Below are positions 49,940 to 60,960 of a stretch of DNA of 64,000 nt, piece after piece; position 1 is the first letter of the stretch; each line of letters starts with the position of its first letter. The stretch is from Acanthosepion lycidas. Taxonomy: Eukaryota > Mollusca > Cephalopoda > Sepiida > Sepiidae. The position numbers were made by a program, and so were the translations under genes. The notes under the pieces are model-generated. The model was not told the origin of the DNA, ran no database searches, and saw nothing but the letters and a program-made list of their open reading frames with translations. The stretch covers positions 153,525,598-153,589,597 of the forward strand of contig OZ010571.1 of the NCBI GenBank assembly GCA_963932145.1. Reading direction: 5' to 3'.

Positions 49940-50408
49940 TAATTCTTAGAACACTATTTACATTATTCAGACTATTGTCCTCATCTTTGTCACCATGTTT
50001 ACAACAAAGTTTCGGCTGTTGTATGCTCCAGCCTTCTTCAGTTGATTGAAATGTCGAACTGAACCCTTTATTTTGCTCACTGGGGTAGACTGTTCTAGTT
50101 CCACGTGCCATGTCTAATGGATGTCAGTTCTCTCCTGTTAATTCCCCTCTGAAGGTTCTCCACTGCCTTAATCAGGTATTGAACTCACACTCTTTGGGTC
50201 ATGTCACTGGATCTAACACCTTTATCCACTGTGCCATGTGTTCTTGAGGGTTCAGTTTGACATTCCAACCACCTGAAGAAGGCTGGAGTGTACAACGGTC
50301 GAAACATTGTAATAAATATGGCGACAATAGATGAGGACAATAGTTCGAATAATGTAAATAGTGTACATAATACCTCATCTCAGAAATATAGACAAATAAT
50401 TCTTAGAA
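49940..50408 (+). mobile_element. Complete fold-back SINE FB with exact 12-bp target duplication
   Basis: The duplication TAATTCTTAGAA lies at 49940-49951 and 50397-50408, so the element is 49952-50396. The left arm (49952-50068) and right arm (50247-50363) are both 117 bases and pair imperfectly. The loop carries the tRNA-like head on - (A-box-like GGCACAGTGG, B-box-like GAGTTCAATACC). Beyond the right arm is a unique 3' tail TACCTCATCTCAGAAATATAGACAAA, which defines the + orientation. A 12-bp duplication and one-sided tail point to LINE-driven retroposition of a self-complementary RNA, not to DNA transposition. Confidence 0.85.
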
Positions 50409-50728
50409 ACGCTAGTCTGATAAGATTTTTATGATTTTTTTATATATTGTTTCAAAAATGTTTTTTTCCCCAAATCTTTTGGTGGTTTATCAGCATTTTG
50501 TTATTTAGAATCTTTTGACATTACAAAAAAAACCCCAAAAAAACAATCATTCTGAGAGACAAAAGTTGTTTACATGAAGTTTATAACATAGGCACTTTCT
50601 TATAGAAGCATAGTTCTGATCATCAGCAACAACTATAAGTGGTCATTGAAGCTAACACCCTGTTGCAACAATCTTTTTCAGACCTACCACTGGGTGTTGA
50701 CCTCAATGTTCACTTCTATATTTACATA
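50409..50728. other. AT-rich non-coding DNA
   Basis: Nothing recognised. Confidence 0.5.
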
Positions 50729-50829
50729 CAGGGTGGTCCGAAAGTCTTGTCATCCCTACATAATATAATTTTCTATTTCAGATAGCTGACACAATCTCCT
50801 ACAATTTGGAAGACTTTCAGACCATGCTG
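50729..50829. mobile_element. 101-bp mariner-type MITE
   Basis: Ends CAGGGTGGTCCGAAAGTC and, on -, CAGCATGGTCTGAAAGTC, flanked by TA at 50727-50728 and 50830-50831. Non-coding interior. The GGTCCGAAAGTCT terminus recalls mariner/Tc1 relatives; the exact family is not known to me. Confidence 0.75.
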
Positions 50830-50884
50830 TACATTACTCCAGATATTGATCATTTTAACCCCTAAATATAGCATACCTTAACAT

Positions 50885-50929
<45 letters not shown>

Positions 50930-52464
50930 TCTTTTTAATAAAAAAAATTGTTTTTCTTTCATTCATTTGTTTCTCTTGGAGTTTTTCTTTTTTTTTTTCC
51001 CCTTCATTTTTACATTTTTTCCTTCCTTATCTAAACTTTTACTTTACTTGGCTTGCAAAGATGCAAAAACTACTTATCAAGTCAAGAAGCAATCTAATGG
51101 GTTTTTGTTCCCTATATAAGAAATGCTAATAATAATAATAATAATAATAATGATAATAATAGGTCTTGCCTAGCAACTACTGATGTTGATCTCCTTTAAA
51201 ATCTTTATTCATATACCTAAATTTTTTTTCTTCCTCCCTGTTTCTTTTTGTCCCAGAATATCTGTTCATTGTAGCATAACAGAAACTGTCTAACTTAAAG
51301 TGCATTAATAACTGCCTCCTCCTTTTTACCTATGGGTGTGTCTCTTGGCTTATGTCCCTCTTTTTTTATATTCCAGGTGTGACCTAAAATATGATCCTTA
51401 AACAATAATTCATCCAACTTCTATTTTTGTTATATCTGTCTGTTCTTCCCATTTTTCATTGACAAAATTGTTTCCGAGATACAAAAAAAAAAATTTTCCA
51501 GTAATATTTTTTAGTCATTTTGAGTAATTTTAAAACTGATCCCTTTTTAAGGAACAAGTTAATTTAAACAAAAATTTAAAATTGGATTGTGGTATTTGTT
51601 TGAGAATTTACATCTTATAAAAACTTGCAAAAGATCAGTTAAAAAATTGAAGAAACAAATTTTCTTGATGCTACAATTTAAGTATTTTGGTATGGTATTT
51701 TAAGATTTTTAGTTGAACTAATTTTTTAAACAAAGAGATTGCTTATTTTCTTGAATATGTTTGTCTTAATTAGTATTTTTCATTCACCTTTTCCAGGAAG
51801 ACCAAGTAGATCTAGCTGGTCAAATTAATGTATTTGCTTATAACTAAATCTAATAAAGACTAACTGGCCCTAGAGGAGTATATGCTACTGAATCAGCCTG
51901 AAGAGCATGCATGCTTCCATGTTGCAGCAGTATGTTTAAAATTACCAACTTATTTTTCATTTTCATGCTCAATAGCATGCAATCAGGCTATAGATTTATA
52001 AAATACCCAAGAGGCCTTGAAAGCTATTCTTGCCCGACTTTGATGCCAGGAGATGAGGAAGGGTAGAATTAAAGAAATTTAGTTCAAATGATGACTTGGA
52101 CATCAACAGCAATCATCCAAGTACATGTAATGTTGATGGAAATATATAACTGTTATATTAACAATAGAGCCTGAACTTTGGGCAATTTTATTGCATTTGG
52201 TTCCATGGAAACAACCAAAATTATCTCTACCACATAGCTAGAGAATAGTCTTACCTGTGTGTGTATTGTGTATATGTTGAAAGCATGTTTTCATTAAGAC
52301 ATGTCTCATTAAATAATTTAGAAAAGTTTTGTCTACTTTTTCTTAATAGTCCTCTCATATTTACGGACAAATTTCTTATCATTATTAAGAGAAAAAAGAA
52401 AATTACCATATTGATGCAAATTCATTTTATTCCAAGTACTTTCAACATTAGCACCATCATCTGT
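50830..52464. other. AT-rich non-coding DNA
   Basis: (AT)n lies at 50889-50928 and (AAT)n at 51126-51161. The 51850-52250 stretch is less AT-rich and may be an unclassified old repeat. Confidence 0.45.
50889..50928. repeat. (AT)n microsatellite
   Basis: An uninterrupted TA run. Confidence 0.95.
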
Positions 52465-52863
52465 TAGTCAGTCGTTATTACAGACACCTGCTCAGGCACA
52501 ATTGTGTTTGTTCAACACCCACAGAGCCTACCTGTGGTTTATACTGAGACTACAGCTTCTGGAAGATGGTGCATGATCAGCAATTAGAACAATGCCAGTA
52601 TGCTCAAAACCTCTGTCATGATGACTTCTGACTTCATGCTAGCATAACCATCAATGGCTTCCAAACAGCTCTCTTTACTCACTTTCATTCACAGTTTGGA
52701 TCAACCTGTAGTATGGTTTTCAAGCAATGTCCAAGGGTGCCACATGCTGGGGTCACCTTCCCAGATCTCTAACATTAAAGACACATTCCTGAAAAATCAA
52801 TGATGGTGGGTTTGAACTTGCGTCTCATAGTTGGAATATGTATATTTTTAACCATTTGCCCAT

Positions 52864-52865
<2 letters not shown>
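52465..52865 (-). mobile_element. tRNA-derived SINE family S2, copy on -
   Basis: On - it reads AAGTTCAAACCCACCATC (B-box region), then GGGAAGGTGACCCCAGCATG and TTGAAAACCATACTAC, then the GTGGGTGTTGAACAAAC end. These are in the same order as 33300-33640. The A-box end lies next to (AT)n at 52870-52906. Confidence 0.75.

Positions 52866-52869
<4 letters not shown>

Positions 52870-52906
<37 letters not shown>
52870..52906. repeat. (AT)n next to the S2 head
   Basis: A TA run at the 5' (head) side of the - strand S2 copy, so here it is not that copy's own tail. Confidence 0.9.
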
Positions 52907-52908
<2 letters not shown>

Positions 52909-53427
52909 TACACATAGGTTAACTTGTATAAATAGGCATCAAACTGAATTTAAAATTGATTTAATAACAAGAACAGGCTTATTGAAAATCTGCATAATTT
53001 GTGAAATAAAATGCTCAAATAAATCGTATCAAATTGTTTTCTTTTAAATTTATCTGCTTTTCCTTTGATCACTATTAGCAATTTTCTTAAAAGCAATAAA
53101 AGAATGGTTTTGTTTATTCAATGTTTGTCAATGCAAAAATGAAAGCTTTCTGTAATCAACTGTCTACATAAATAAGACTTATAACTTTATAACACATACG
53201 TTTTTTTTTGTTTTTTGTTTAGGAGTGAACTTGGTACTGATTGGCAATGTGAATGATTGCAAAATGCTATGAATGACTTTAAGAAGGGAAAAAAATTGTG
53301 TCAATGTAATATTTGGAATTTGTCTATAGTATGTATGGGGGTGGGAGAAACAACTTCAAATCCAAAGTCATTTTGATAAATGTTCCTGATGAAACCTAAA
53401 TCTCCTTTTCAAATATAAATCTACTGA

Positions 53428-53429
<2 letters not shown>

Positions 53430-53467
<38 letters not shown>
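53430..53467. repeat. (AT)n microsatellite
   Basis: An uninterrupted TA run. Confidence 0.95.
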
Positions 53468-53472
<5 letters not shown>

Positions 53473-53855
53473 CTTGTGGTGGATGGATATTTCCCTTATT
53501 TTTTCTGAATTTATATTCAATTTTCAGTTTTGTTTTTCTTCATTGTTAAATAGTTACAAGTTAAGTTTTAAAATGAATCTAATAATTGGCAGAGAAAATA
53601 AAATAAACTTTAGGTTAAGCCAATAAAATTAAGAGATAACTCGATGTGAATGTCTTTTTTCTAATATGCTTGTTTACACTTTGGTTGAAGAATAAAAAGT
53701 AACTGGAAACTACTTATGAATAATTTTGTCTATAGCCTTAAAAGGCAAAAAAAAAAAAAAATCCTTGAAATCAGAATATCCTGGAGTGAATTACAGCATC
53801 TTTTGCTGAAATTTGTTTTTATAGCCATTTTATTAGAAACATGTTGGGATCATTT

Positions 53856-53860
53856 TATAT

Positions 53861-53904
<44 letters not shown>
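53856..53904. repeat. (AT)n-(GT)n compound microsatellite
   Basis: A TA run with one AA interruption, ending in a short GT run. Confidence 0.93.
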
Positions 53905-54424
53905 ATGAATGTTTCATGGCATATCAACTCTTCTACTTGCTGCCATTCAGTTTTACTTTAAAAAAAAACAAAACAAAAAAAACATTTAAAATTGTATAAA
54001 ATTTTAAATGTATTACAACTCAACATAAGTAGTCCAGAGGTAATTTAAAACCAAGCTGCATAATTCTCCTTGGTATTTTACATGTGTATTTTTAAAATGC
54101 TAAACACACACGTGTCTGTGTTATATTAAACAGTTTTCACAAAACCCTAACTAATTGATATTCATAACATTTTCAGAATATGCTTATCTATCTATGTATG
54201 TATGTGTTTATATATATATATGTGTTTTCAACTTTTAAAATTTATTATAAATTTGGTAACTTGTTTTGAGGTTGTCCTTCAAAATATAGAATTTTATCAT
54301 CCTAAGAACAGAATTTATTACTAAAAGATGTATGAAAATACACCATTAGCCATTTGAAGTATAATATTAAAGTCTTTTCCTTTGTTGTCTTCAATTGTGT
54401 ATGAGTTTTAATATTCAGTTGACT

Positions 54425-54735
54425 CAACTCCTATAGATTTCACTGAGGAGTATATGGTTACAGCTGTCAATAGGCTAAGCTTTTCTAGGTTTCTATAGCA
54501 AATAGGTTTCTATGGGTTAGAGTTGCTAAGACCTATACCCAACCAGTTTTGAATATAGAGTTGTCCATTTCCAAAACTGATTGCCAAACAAGGCTGAAGA
54601 GTACTGCCTGGCCTACTATTTAATTCATAGCTGGATTTATACCTGCCCCATCAAAGGAAATGAAACAAATTAAAATTCAAACTGATTTCTCTTGAGAAAC
54701 CACTAACCATTAAACCACCACACATCTGTATTGAG
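54425..54735 (-). mobile_element. tRNA-derived SINE family S3, copy on -
   Basis: On - the head reads GTGGTTTAATGGTTAGTGG with a degenerate B-box region AGTTTGAATTTTA. The body has TTAAATAGTAGGCCAGGCAG and TGCTATAGAAACCTAGAAAAG, paralleling 29690-29790 on +. Confidence 0.55.
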
Positions 54736-55026
54736 GTAAAGCAAAACATAATTGAACAGTAAAATATACTTGAAAAAAAATGTATTCATCAAGTGTATTT
54801 TTTCTTCAATATATAAATTAAGGAGACTTCAGCAAATTAGGTATACATTTATCCTCCATTTTTATACATAGATTATTTTTCTTTCTTTCTAAATCCTTGA
54901 TAGAATAGTTATAGTTTTATAATTGTAACTTTTTTTAATTTCCTACTGATGAATAGTGCAAAGCAGAATTAAACAGAAACTACGACAGTGAATCTTTGTA
55001 AAAGAAACTGGAACCAAAAATGCGAT

Positions 55027-55375
55027 ATTCATGATTAGAATGAGAACAATACAAATGCAGAATGATGTAAACTTATGTCTTGTAGATTACACTCAAAAGC
55101 ATTTGAAGAGATATACCACAAGGATCTATTTGAACTGCTGGGAAAACTAGATGAATTTAGAAAAAAAAAAAAAAAAAATAGAATAATTCAGAACTTGTTC
55201 GAGGAGCAAACTGCCTGCATACAGATAGGAAATAAATTTAGTAGCTATACAAAAATAGAAAGGGGCATGAGACAAGGATGCATCTTCTCTCCAGATTTAT
55301 TCAACCATTACAGTGACACCATCCTAAGGAAACTGGAGTCCCTAACAGGATTTGTAATGCTTAGCATTTGCACTG
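55027..55375 (+). mobile_element. LINE reverse-transcriptase fragment A (RTE-like)
   Basis: Translation around 55075-55360 gives EEIYHKDLFELLGKLDEF, LFEEQTACIQIGNKFSSYTK, RGMRQGCIFSPDLFNHYSD and LRKLESLTGF. This is the reverse-transcriptase palm block (G.RQGC..SP.LFN.YS) of a non-LTR element. An A-run replaces part of the linker near 55162-55178. The fragment stops just before the catalytic YADD region and is followed by mariner DNA. Fragment C at 55927 repeats this same segment. Confidence 0.8.
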
Positions 55376-55424
55376 GAAGCTCCAATATGAATATTTCAGA
55401 GTGTTTGGTGTCAATCTGAGGTCA

Positions 55425-55905
55425 AATGAGTTTAATGGTGATTATGAAGGTTTTTGGAGTGATCACTAGTGATGGCAATCTTATGCCTCCATTCATCTAC
55501 CCACAGGACCTCAGACTCAACACAGAAGCCTAAAGTGCCATGAGGAGATAGTGCTGCCTTGGTTCAAGAGGGTGGTTGCTAGAAGACCCTATGTCTGGCA
55601 ACAGAACTCTGTACCATGCCACACAAGCAGGAGAATCCAATCATGGCTGTCAGACAATTTCTGTGACCACATCACCCCCTTACATCTGGCCAACTAACTC
55701 CCCGAACTGCAACCCTACTTGATTAATTTTGTGTGGAGCACAGTTGAATGAGAAATCAACAAAACTCCTTGTAAGACCAAAGATGAACTAAAGGCATGGA
55801 TTGTGGCAGCATTCACCAACTTAAACCAGGAAACCATCCAGAAGAGTTGCAAGAGATTCTAATGTCATCTGGAGACCATGGTTGAAAAAGAAATGAGATC
55901 AGAAT
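55425..55905 (+). pseudogene. Mariner-type transposase C-terminal half, between two LINE pieces
   Basis: From 55436 one frame reads VIMKVFGVITSDGNLMPPF, IYPQDLRLNTEA. Other frames give EDPMSGNRT / YVWQQNSVPCHTS and WLSDNFCDHITP, then NKTPCKTKDELKAWI and ETIQKSCKRF. These match in order the mariner family with MVFGVITSDG, YVWQQDSAPCHTS (second catalytic Asp, here Asn), NFCDHI.P and KDELKA blocks. Frameshifts and stops show it is dead; the N-terminal half is missing. Confidence 0.75.
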
Positions 55906-55926
55906 GATCAGAATATTTTCAGAGAA

Positions 55927-57010
55927 ATACAAATGCAGAAGGATGTGCACTTATGTTTTTACAATTTGCACAAAAGCATTTGACGAGGCTCTTTTTAAAT
56001 TGCAGGGAAAACACAATCTATTTAAAAAAGATATTAATCCAAAACTTATATAAGGAGCAAACTGCCTGTATACAGATAGTAAATAAATTTAGTAGCTATA
56101 CAAAAATAGAAACAGGCATGAGACAAGGATGCATCTTCTCCCCATATTTATTCAACCTTTACATTCATGCTATCCTAAGGGAACTGGAGATCCTAACAGG
56201 ATTTATTATCACTAGGTGTAATCATATCTACAGATGATACAGTGTTTATGGCCAACTCAGAAAAAAAAAATACAGGACTTCTTAGACGAAGTGGTAGAAG
56301 AAAATGAGAAAAAAAAGGACTATCGACTGTAAGAAGACAGAAAATATGGTTATCGGCAAGAGAAAAAGCCCAAGATACGACTTATGAAATGGAGATCTCA
56401 ACAAGCAAGTGCAGAAGTTTAAATATCTGGGAAATGTTATGACATAGGTTGGAAAATGCAAGACCGAAATCCAAACATACATTTGATTATTGAAAGGAGC
56501 ATTCCAAAATTTAAACAAGGTGCTGAGAAATGGAAAAATTTTGTTAGAAACAAAGAAAAGGGTACTGGATTACTGTGAGTTATCCACCCTCTTATATGGC
56601 ATTGAATGAAAACAATCTCCCCATGGATGAAAAAACTTAAGGCAGCAGAAATGTGGTTCTACAGAAAAGATAGTAAAACAATCCATGGATGGAGTAAGTA
56701 AGCAACGAGGAAGTCTTAACGAGGAAAAAAAACAAAACAAAAAAAAAACAACTTTATATTCAGAATGAAGAAAAGATGAACTGAAATTCCTTGGACGTGT
56801 AATGAGGAAGGATGGCTTGGGAAAATTCCCAGGTCATATTAAGGGCAAGGGAGTTTAGGGTAAAGCAATGAGTTACTTACATGTCAGATTGTGTGAATGG
56901 ATGACGGTGAGAGATGCTTAGCAAAATGAGAAAAGCTTCTGAGAGCCGTAAAGGGTAGGAAGTTGAGAGAGCCATGATCATTTATGTTCTGAAGTGATGT
57001 GGCATATAGA
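55927..57010 (+). mobile_element. LINE reverse-transcriptase fragment C and C-terminus (RTE-like)
   Basis: It begins with AATACAAATGCAGAAGGATG, parallel to 55048 in fragment A, and repeats the palm block (KEQTACIQIVNKFSSYTKIE, GMRQGCIFSPYLFNLY). It then passes through the catalytic region as STDDTVFMANSE, where relatives have YADDTV. Further on are KVQKFKYLG, the LNKVLRNGKILLETKKRVLD thumb-like block, KAAEMWFYR, KFLGRVMRKDGLG and a C-terminal basic block near 56860-56990. Multiple stops and frameshifts; a dead copy. Confidence 0.82.
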
Positions 57011-57664
57011 AAGTCTTTCTTACACACTTGCATGTTGAAAACTTACATCAACTTTTTTCCTTTTTATAAACTTCCCCTCTTGATGGCTTTGTCAGTGTTT
57101 GTTTTTATAACTGCTGTATCTTCTGCACATGATTGCTGCATTTTGCTGCATACTTAATTCTAATAGTACTTTTATAGACTTTAATCCATTTTACTGCATC
57201 AAAAATTCATTTCCATGCTTCCCTCTTGCTTTTTACTAATGGAATTTCTAGCTATGGCTTGAAAATATCTGTGAAATATGCCAATAAATGTCCTCTTACC
57301 TGAATAATATATGTGCTAAGATCAAAATATATTAAGAAATATTTCAAAACATATCCTAATGTCTTATTTGCCATTGATAGCAAAGACTGGTAATCATTAA
57401 CACAACTCTGCTACAGGGATCGTGTATCAATGTCTTCAAAATTAGTATTAAATAACCAAATGTTGATAAAATGTTCAAGATATTTTTATATGATCAATAA
57501 TATTCAGCTTCCTTATTAAAAATATTAATAACTTGTTTTGGGAATGTCTAGTTTTATTATATAAACAAAACTAAATGCAATATAAGATTTGATGTTATTC
57601 ATATCTGCATGTTTGTCTTGGTAGTTATACTAACAGCACTTTGTACACCTTGGCCTTCAAGTAT
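57011..57664. other. AT-rich non-coding DNA
   Basis: Nothing recognised. Confidence 0.5.
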
Positions 57665-57996
57665 CTCACTTTTATGTTTAATGGATGTCAGTTATCTCCT
57701 GTTAATTGCTGTCTGAAAGTTCTCCACTGCCTTAACTGGTTATTGAACTCACACTCTTTGGGTCCTGTCACTGGATCTAACCAATGCCTTTATCCACTGT
57801 GCCATGGCACGTGGAACTAGAACAGTCTACCCCAGTGGGAGAAATTAAGGGTTAAGTTCAACATTCCAACCACCTGAAGAAGACTGGAGTGTACAATGGC
57901 CGAAACGTAATAAATATGGTGACAAAGATGAGGACAATAGTCCGAATAATGTAAATAGTGTACATAATACCTCATCTCAGAAATATAGACAGATAA
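57665..57996 (+). mobile_element. Fold-back SINE FB, left arm lost
   Basis: A tRNA-like head on - (about 57670-57805, with CTTTATCCACTGTGCCATG) joins at 57806 to a + oriented body starting GCACGTGGAACTAGAACAG. It then has CACCTGAAGAAGACTGG and GGCCGAAACGTAATAAATATG, and the tail TACCTCATCTCAGAAATATAGACAG. The leftmost inverted tail seen at 49952 is absent. Confidence 0.75.
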
Positions 57997-58166
57997 TAGC
58001 TTTGTATTTTAATCACTCTTTTTTTTTTTTTTCTTCTTCTTTTTGCCTTTTTGTTTATTATGCTACTTTTTAATTTAAGTTATCAATTGTTAAATTTATC
58101 TACAATATTTTAGGGTTTAAAAGTTTTCACAATAAAATAAACTGTTTTCTAATTGGCAAGATCATA
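57997..58166. other. AT-rich spacer
   Basis: A T-run near 58018-58031; nothing else. Confidence 0.5.
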
Positions 58167-58301
58167 CAGTGTAACCCGGATATAAGAGTTGTTGGGACCA
58201 GAGAATAAGTCTCTTATATCCGGGTTTGGTCTATTTTGTTTAGGTAAGTATGGCTCTAATTTGGGACCAGAAAAAATCTCTCTTGTATCTGGGTTACACT
58301 G
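58167..58301. mobile_element. 135-bp pogo/Tigger-like MITE
   Basis: Ends CAGTGTAACCCGGATATAAG and, on -, CAGTGTAACCCAGATACAAG, flanked by TA at 58165-58166 and 58302-58303. GGGACCAGA recurs on each side inside the ends. The CAGT...CCCGNNTATAA terminus is typical of pogo/Tigger elements. No transposase inside. Confidence 0.85.
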
Positions 58302-59631
58302 TATATCATTGCTTTAAATACATATGAAAACATTTTGATTTTCATAAATTAGAATATTATTTATTCCATCCTAGCCACAAAGGACACAAGACAATAGTTT
58401 ACTAGATTGAAACAGTTAGGTGAGATGAAACGGTATTAAGTCATTGGCATTATCATCCAAATAAAAACCTGAATTTCACATATCAATTTTCTAAATATGC
58501 AAGTAACAATTTTATTACCCTCCCCAATCACTATTCACACCCCCTCATTTGGACTTCTATTCTCTTCTATATCCACTTTTTAAATATAACAAGATTGAGT
58601 ACCTAATTGCATGTGTATGATCCAACATGCTCACATCCTGTATAATGTAACAAACTCTCCTCCAAATCATAATGATCTGATTACTGTTTGTTGGTGTTTT
58701 ACCATATCAGCAAAAACAGTACATTATAGTAAGATTTTTGCCCAAGCAATACTGTTAAAATGCTCTATTTTGAATACAGAAAGACTGGACTTTTGTGCTC
58801 ATAGCAAATATTTGTGCAACAGAAACTGAAAAGTAAATAATTTAAAGATTTAAATTTGAAAAGATTATTCAATGTCATAAAAAGGCACCTGTGAAATAGT
58901 AAAACATTTTATTCCATGGGGAGGAGGAGTTCAGTCCTGTGAATTATGGATTACTGGAAGTAGAAGTAAAGATAAATTGAGACTTTAAATATAGTTTAGT
59001 TAATTCTAGAGTAATACCTCTAATTTATTTTCAAATATATCCTCTATAAATAAGGAATGGCTTAAGCAAAAATGTAATTTTTTTTTTTTATTGTTCTCTA
59101 TAACAAAAATACCTTGTGCCTACAGGTTACATTCATAATTTGTAATATTGTATGTCACCCCTCCCATTCATATGCCAGTGACCATATAATGTAAGCTTGG
59201 ATGATTTTTCTCTCTTTATTCATTGTTCATATTCTGTCTCTGTTTTCAAAGTACAAAGATTGCCAAGACCTCTTCCTGCTTTCTTCTTCTTCCCTTACTC
59301 TCCCCACTTTCTAATTGCTTTGTCAAGTAGCTGCTAACTTGTGTATTAATTTCTTTTGCTCACACTTAAAATATGTGATGGTGAATAGGGTATCAGGTAT
59401 TCCTGTATAAGAATGGTGTACGGTTCACTTGTCTGATGTTTTATTTTAGTTCTCTGCATCTTGTTCTTTCTGCCTTCATCTTATTTGATTCCGCCTTTTC
59501 CTATCCAGTCCTCTCAGCCAGTCATTCTTTAATTTCTCTGCATGCATGCAGAATACGTAAGGCACAAGTATGTAGGTAAATCAATAAGTCTATAATATTT
59601 TTGTCTGAATTTTTTGGATGAGAAGTTATCG
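58302..59631. other. AT-rich non-coding DNA
   Basis: No gene or classified repeat recognised. Confidence 0.5.
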
Positions 59632-60026
59632 TATTTACATTATTTAGTTTGACTAATGTCTTCATCCATGATAATAACATTTTTGGTTGTTATGATCTCT
59701 AACCTTCTTTGGCTGTCTGGGTAGCCATCTAGGAATTTAAAACTGAATCCTTCATTTAATCTATAGGGGTAGATTTTCCTCATCCTGTTCTCCGCTAGTA
59801 GTACTGTTATTGCTAGCCCTATTTCCACCAAGTCTGAATTTACATTGCCCTGGGTGGGGAGTTGATGAACTCACAATTACTATGCTACCAAAGGATGAAT
59901 CAAGACTAATTCTCTTGCCTATTGTTTTGTCACAGACACCTGAAAAAGTTCAGAGAACACAAAAGCCCAAACTTTGGGATAATAACAACAAAGATGAGGA
60001 ATATAAATAACAATAAGCCTAATGAT
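59632..60026 (+). mobile_element. Divergent fold-back element related to FB
   Basis: The left arm TTTACATTATTTAGTTTGACT...ATCCATGATAATAACATTTTTGG faces a right arm ACACCTGAAAAAGTTCAGAG...AACTTTGGGATAATAACAAC...AAAGATGAGGAATATAAATAACAATAAGCC. The order of motifs (CTGAARAAG, a GAAAC-like block, GATGAGGA, ATGTAAATA-like end) is that of FB, but sequence identity is low. An internal GTTGATGAACTCACAATTAC may be what remains of the B-box region. Confidence 0.55.
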
Positions 60027-60497
60027 GGAAAGAATCTTTTTACTCTTGTCAATGCACTTAATCCATCTAGATAATAATAATCTAGACATTCATTAAGAAT
60101 ATTTTAATGATTTATTTGGAAACGAATAAAATCCAATATGTGCCAATACAATGCGCTTGTTTTGTGTTAAAACAAAAAAATATAAATGTTTCATTAGGGC
60201 AACAGTGTTAATCACATATGTTCAACATTATACAGTAAAAATTTCAGATTGAAATTCTGCTACCAACTGTCAAGATGCACACTTATTGATTCAGTCTCAT
60301 ATTTCAATTGACTTTCTTTTTTTTTTTCCAACATATCTTTTTCTCCATCGTCCTTGTTTATCACACTTACACTGTTTTTATATAAATAATTATTACAAAC
60401 ATATCACAACAATTTGTGAAAATGTTTACCATTTGCCAAGACATTAAATATCTCTGCCACATCTGCTCTGCTGCTTCTGCTATTTATTTAGAGATTC
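60027..60497. other. AT-rich non-coding DNA
   Basis: Nothing recognised. Confidence 0.5.
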
Positions 60498-60960
60498 TTG
60501 GTAAAATTCAAAGAATTTGCAATATTATTGGCCCTGACATCTTGGCTTCATTCATATTCCCACCACTGTAATGTAGCTTCCCTCTGCCTTTTCTATAAAT
60601 ATTTCCATGCTAATTGTTCTGATGGGCTTTCCTCTTTGGTACCTTCACTTTATGAATTTAAGCATGGTACTAGATCGTCAGCTAGGTTTAATTATTTTAC
60701 AATTGAAATGGATAAATGTAACCATAAGTTCTATTCTAATAGTTTCTTTTCTCGCACTTTTCACTTGTGGAACTCTTTCAGCTTCTTGCTTTAATCTTCA
60801 GAAACTTAAATACAATGTCAATCATTAAATTCAGTTTTCTTAATTTGTTTTTATTGTTCTATCTTCTTAATAATTTTTCTTTTCTTTTTTGCACTCAGTA
60901 ACCTATTGTCTTAGTGGATTTATTGCCTTGCTTGGGATGAAATGATTAAAAAAAATAGAC
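60498..60960 (+). mobile_element. LINE reverse-transcriptase C-terminus and 3' end (Jockey/CR1-like group), second copy
   Basis: The frame at 60498-60794 reads VASLCLFYKYFHANCSD, LYEFKHGTRS, CNHKFYSNSFFSRTFHLWNS. It keeps the FYSNSFF.RT..LWNS block better than the 42376 copy. The 3' end CAGTAACCTATTGTCTTAG, TGGATTTATTGCCTTGCTTGG closes with AATGATTAAAAAAAAT. That terminal block recurs alone at 3013-3102 and 48515-48590. Confidence 0.78.

Larger units (their letters stand above)
52907..54424. other. AT-rich non-coding DNA with microsatellites
   Basis: (AT)n at 53430-53467 and 53856-53904, plus a short TATG/TA run near 54190-54222. No gene recognised. Confidence 0.5.
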
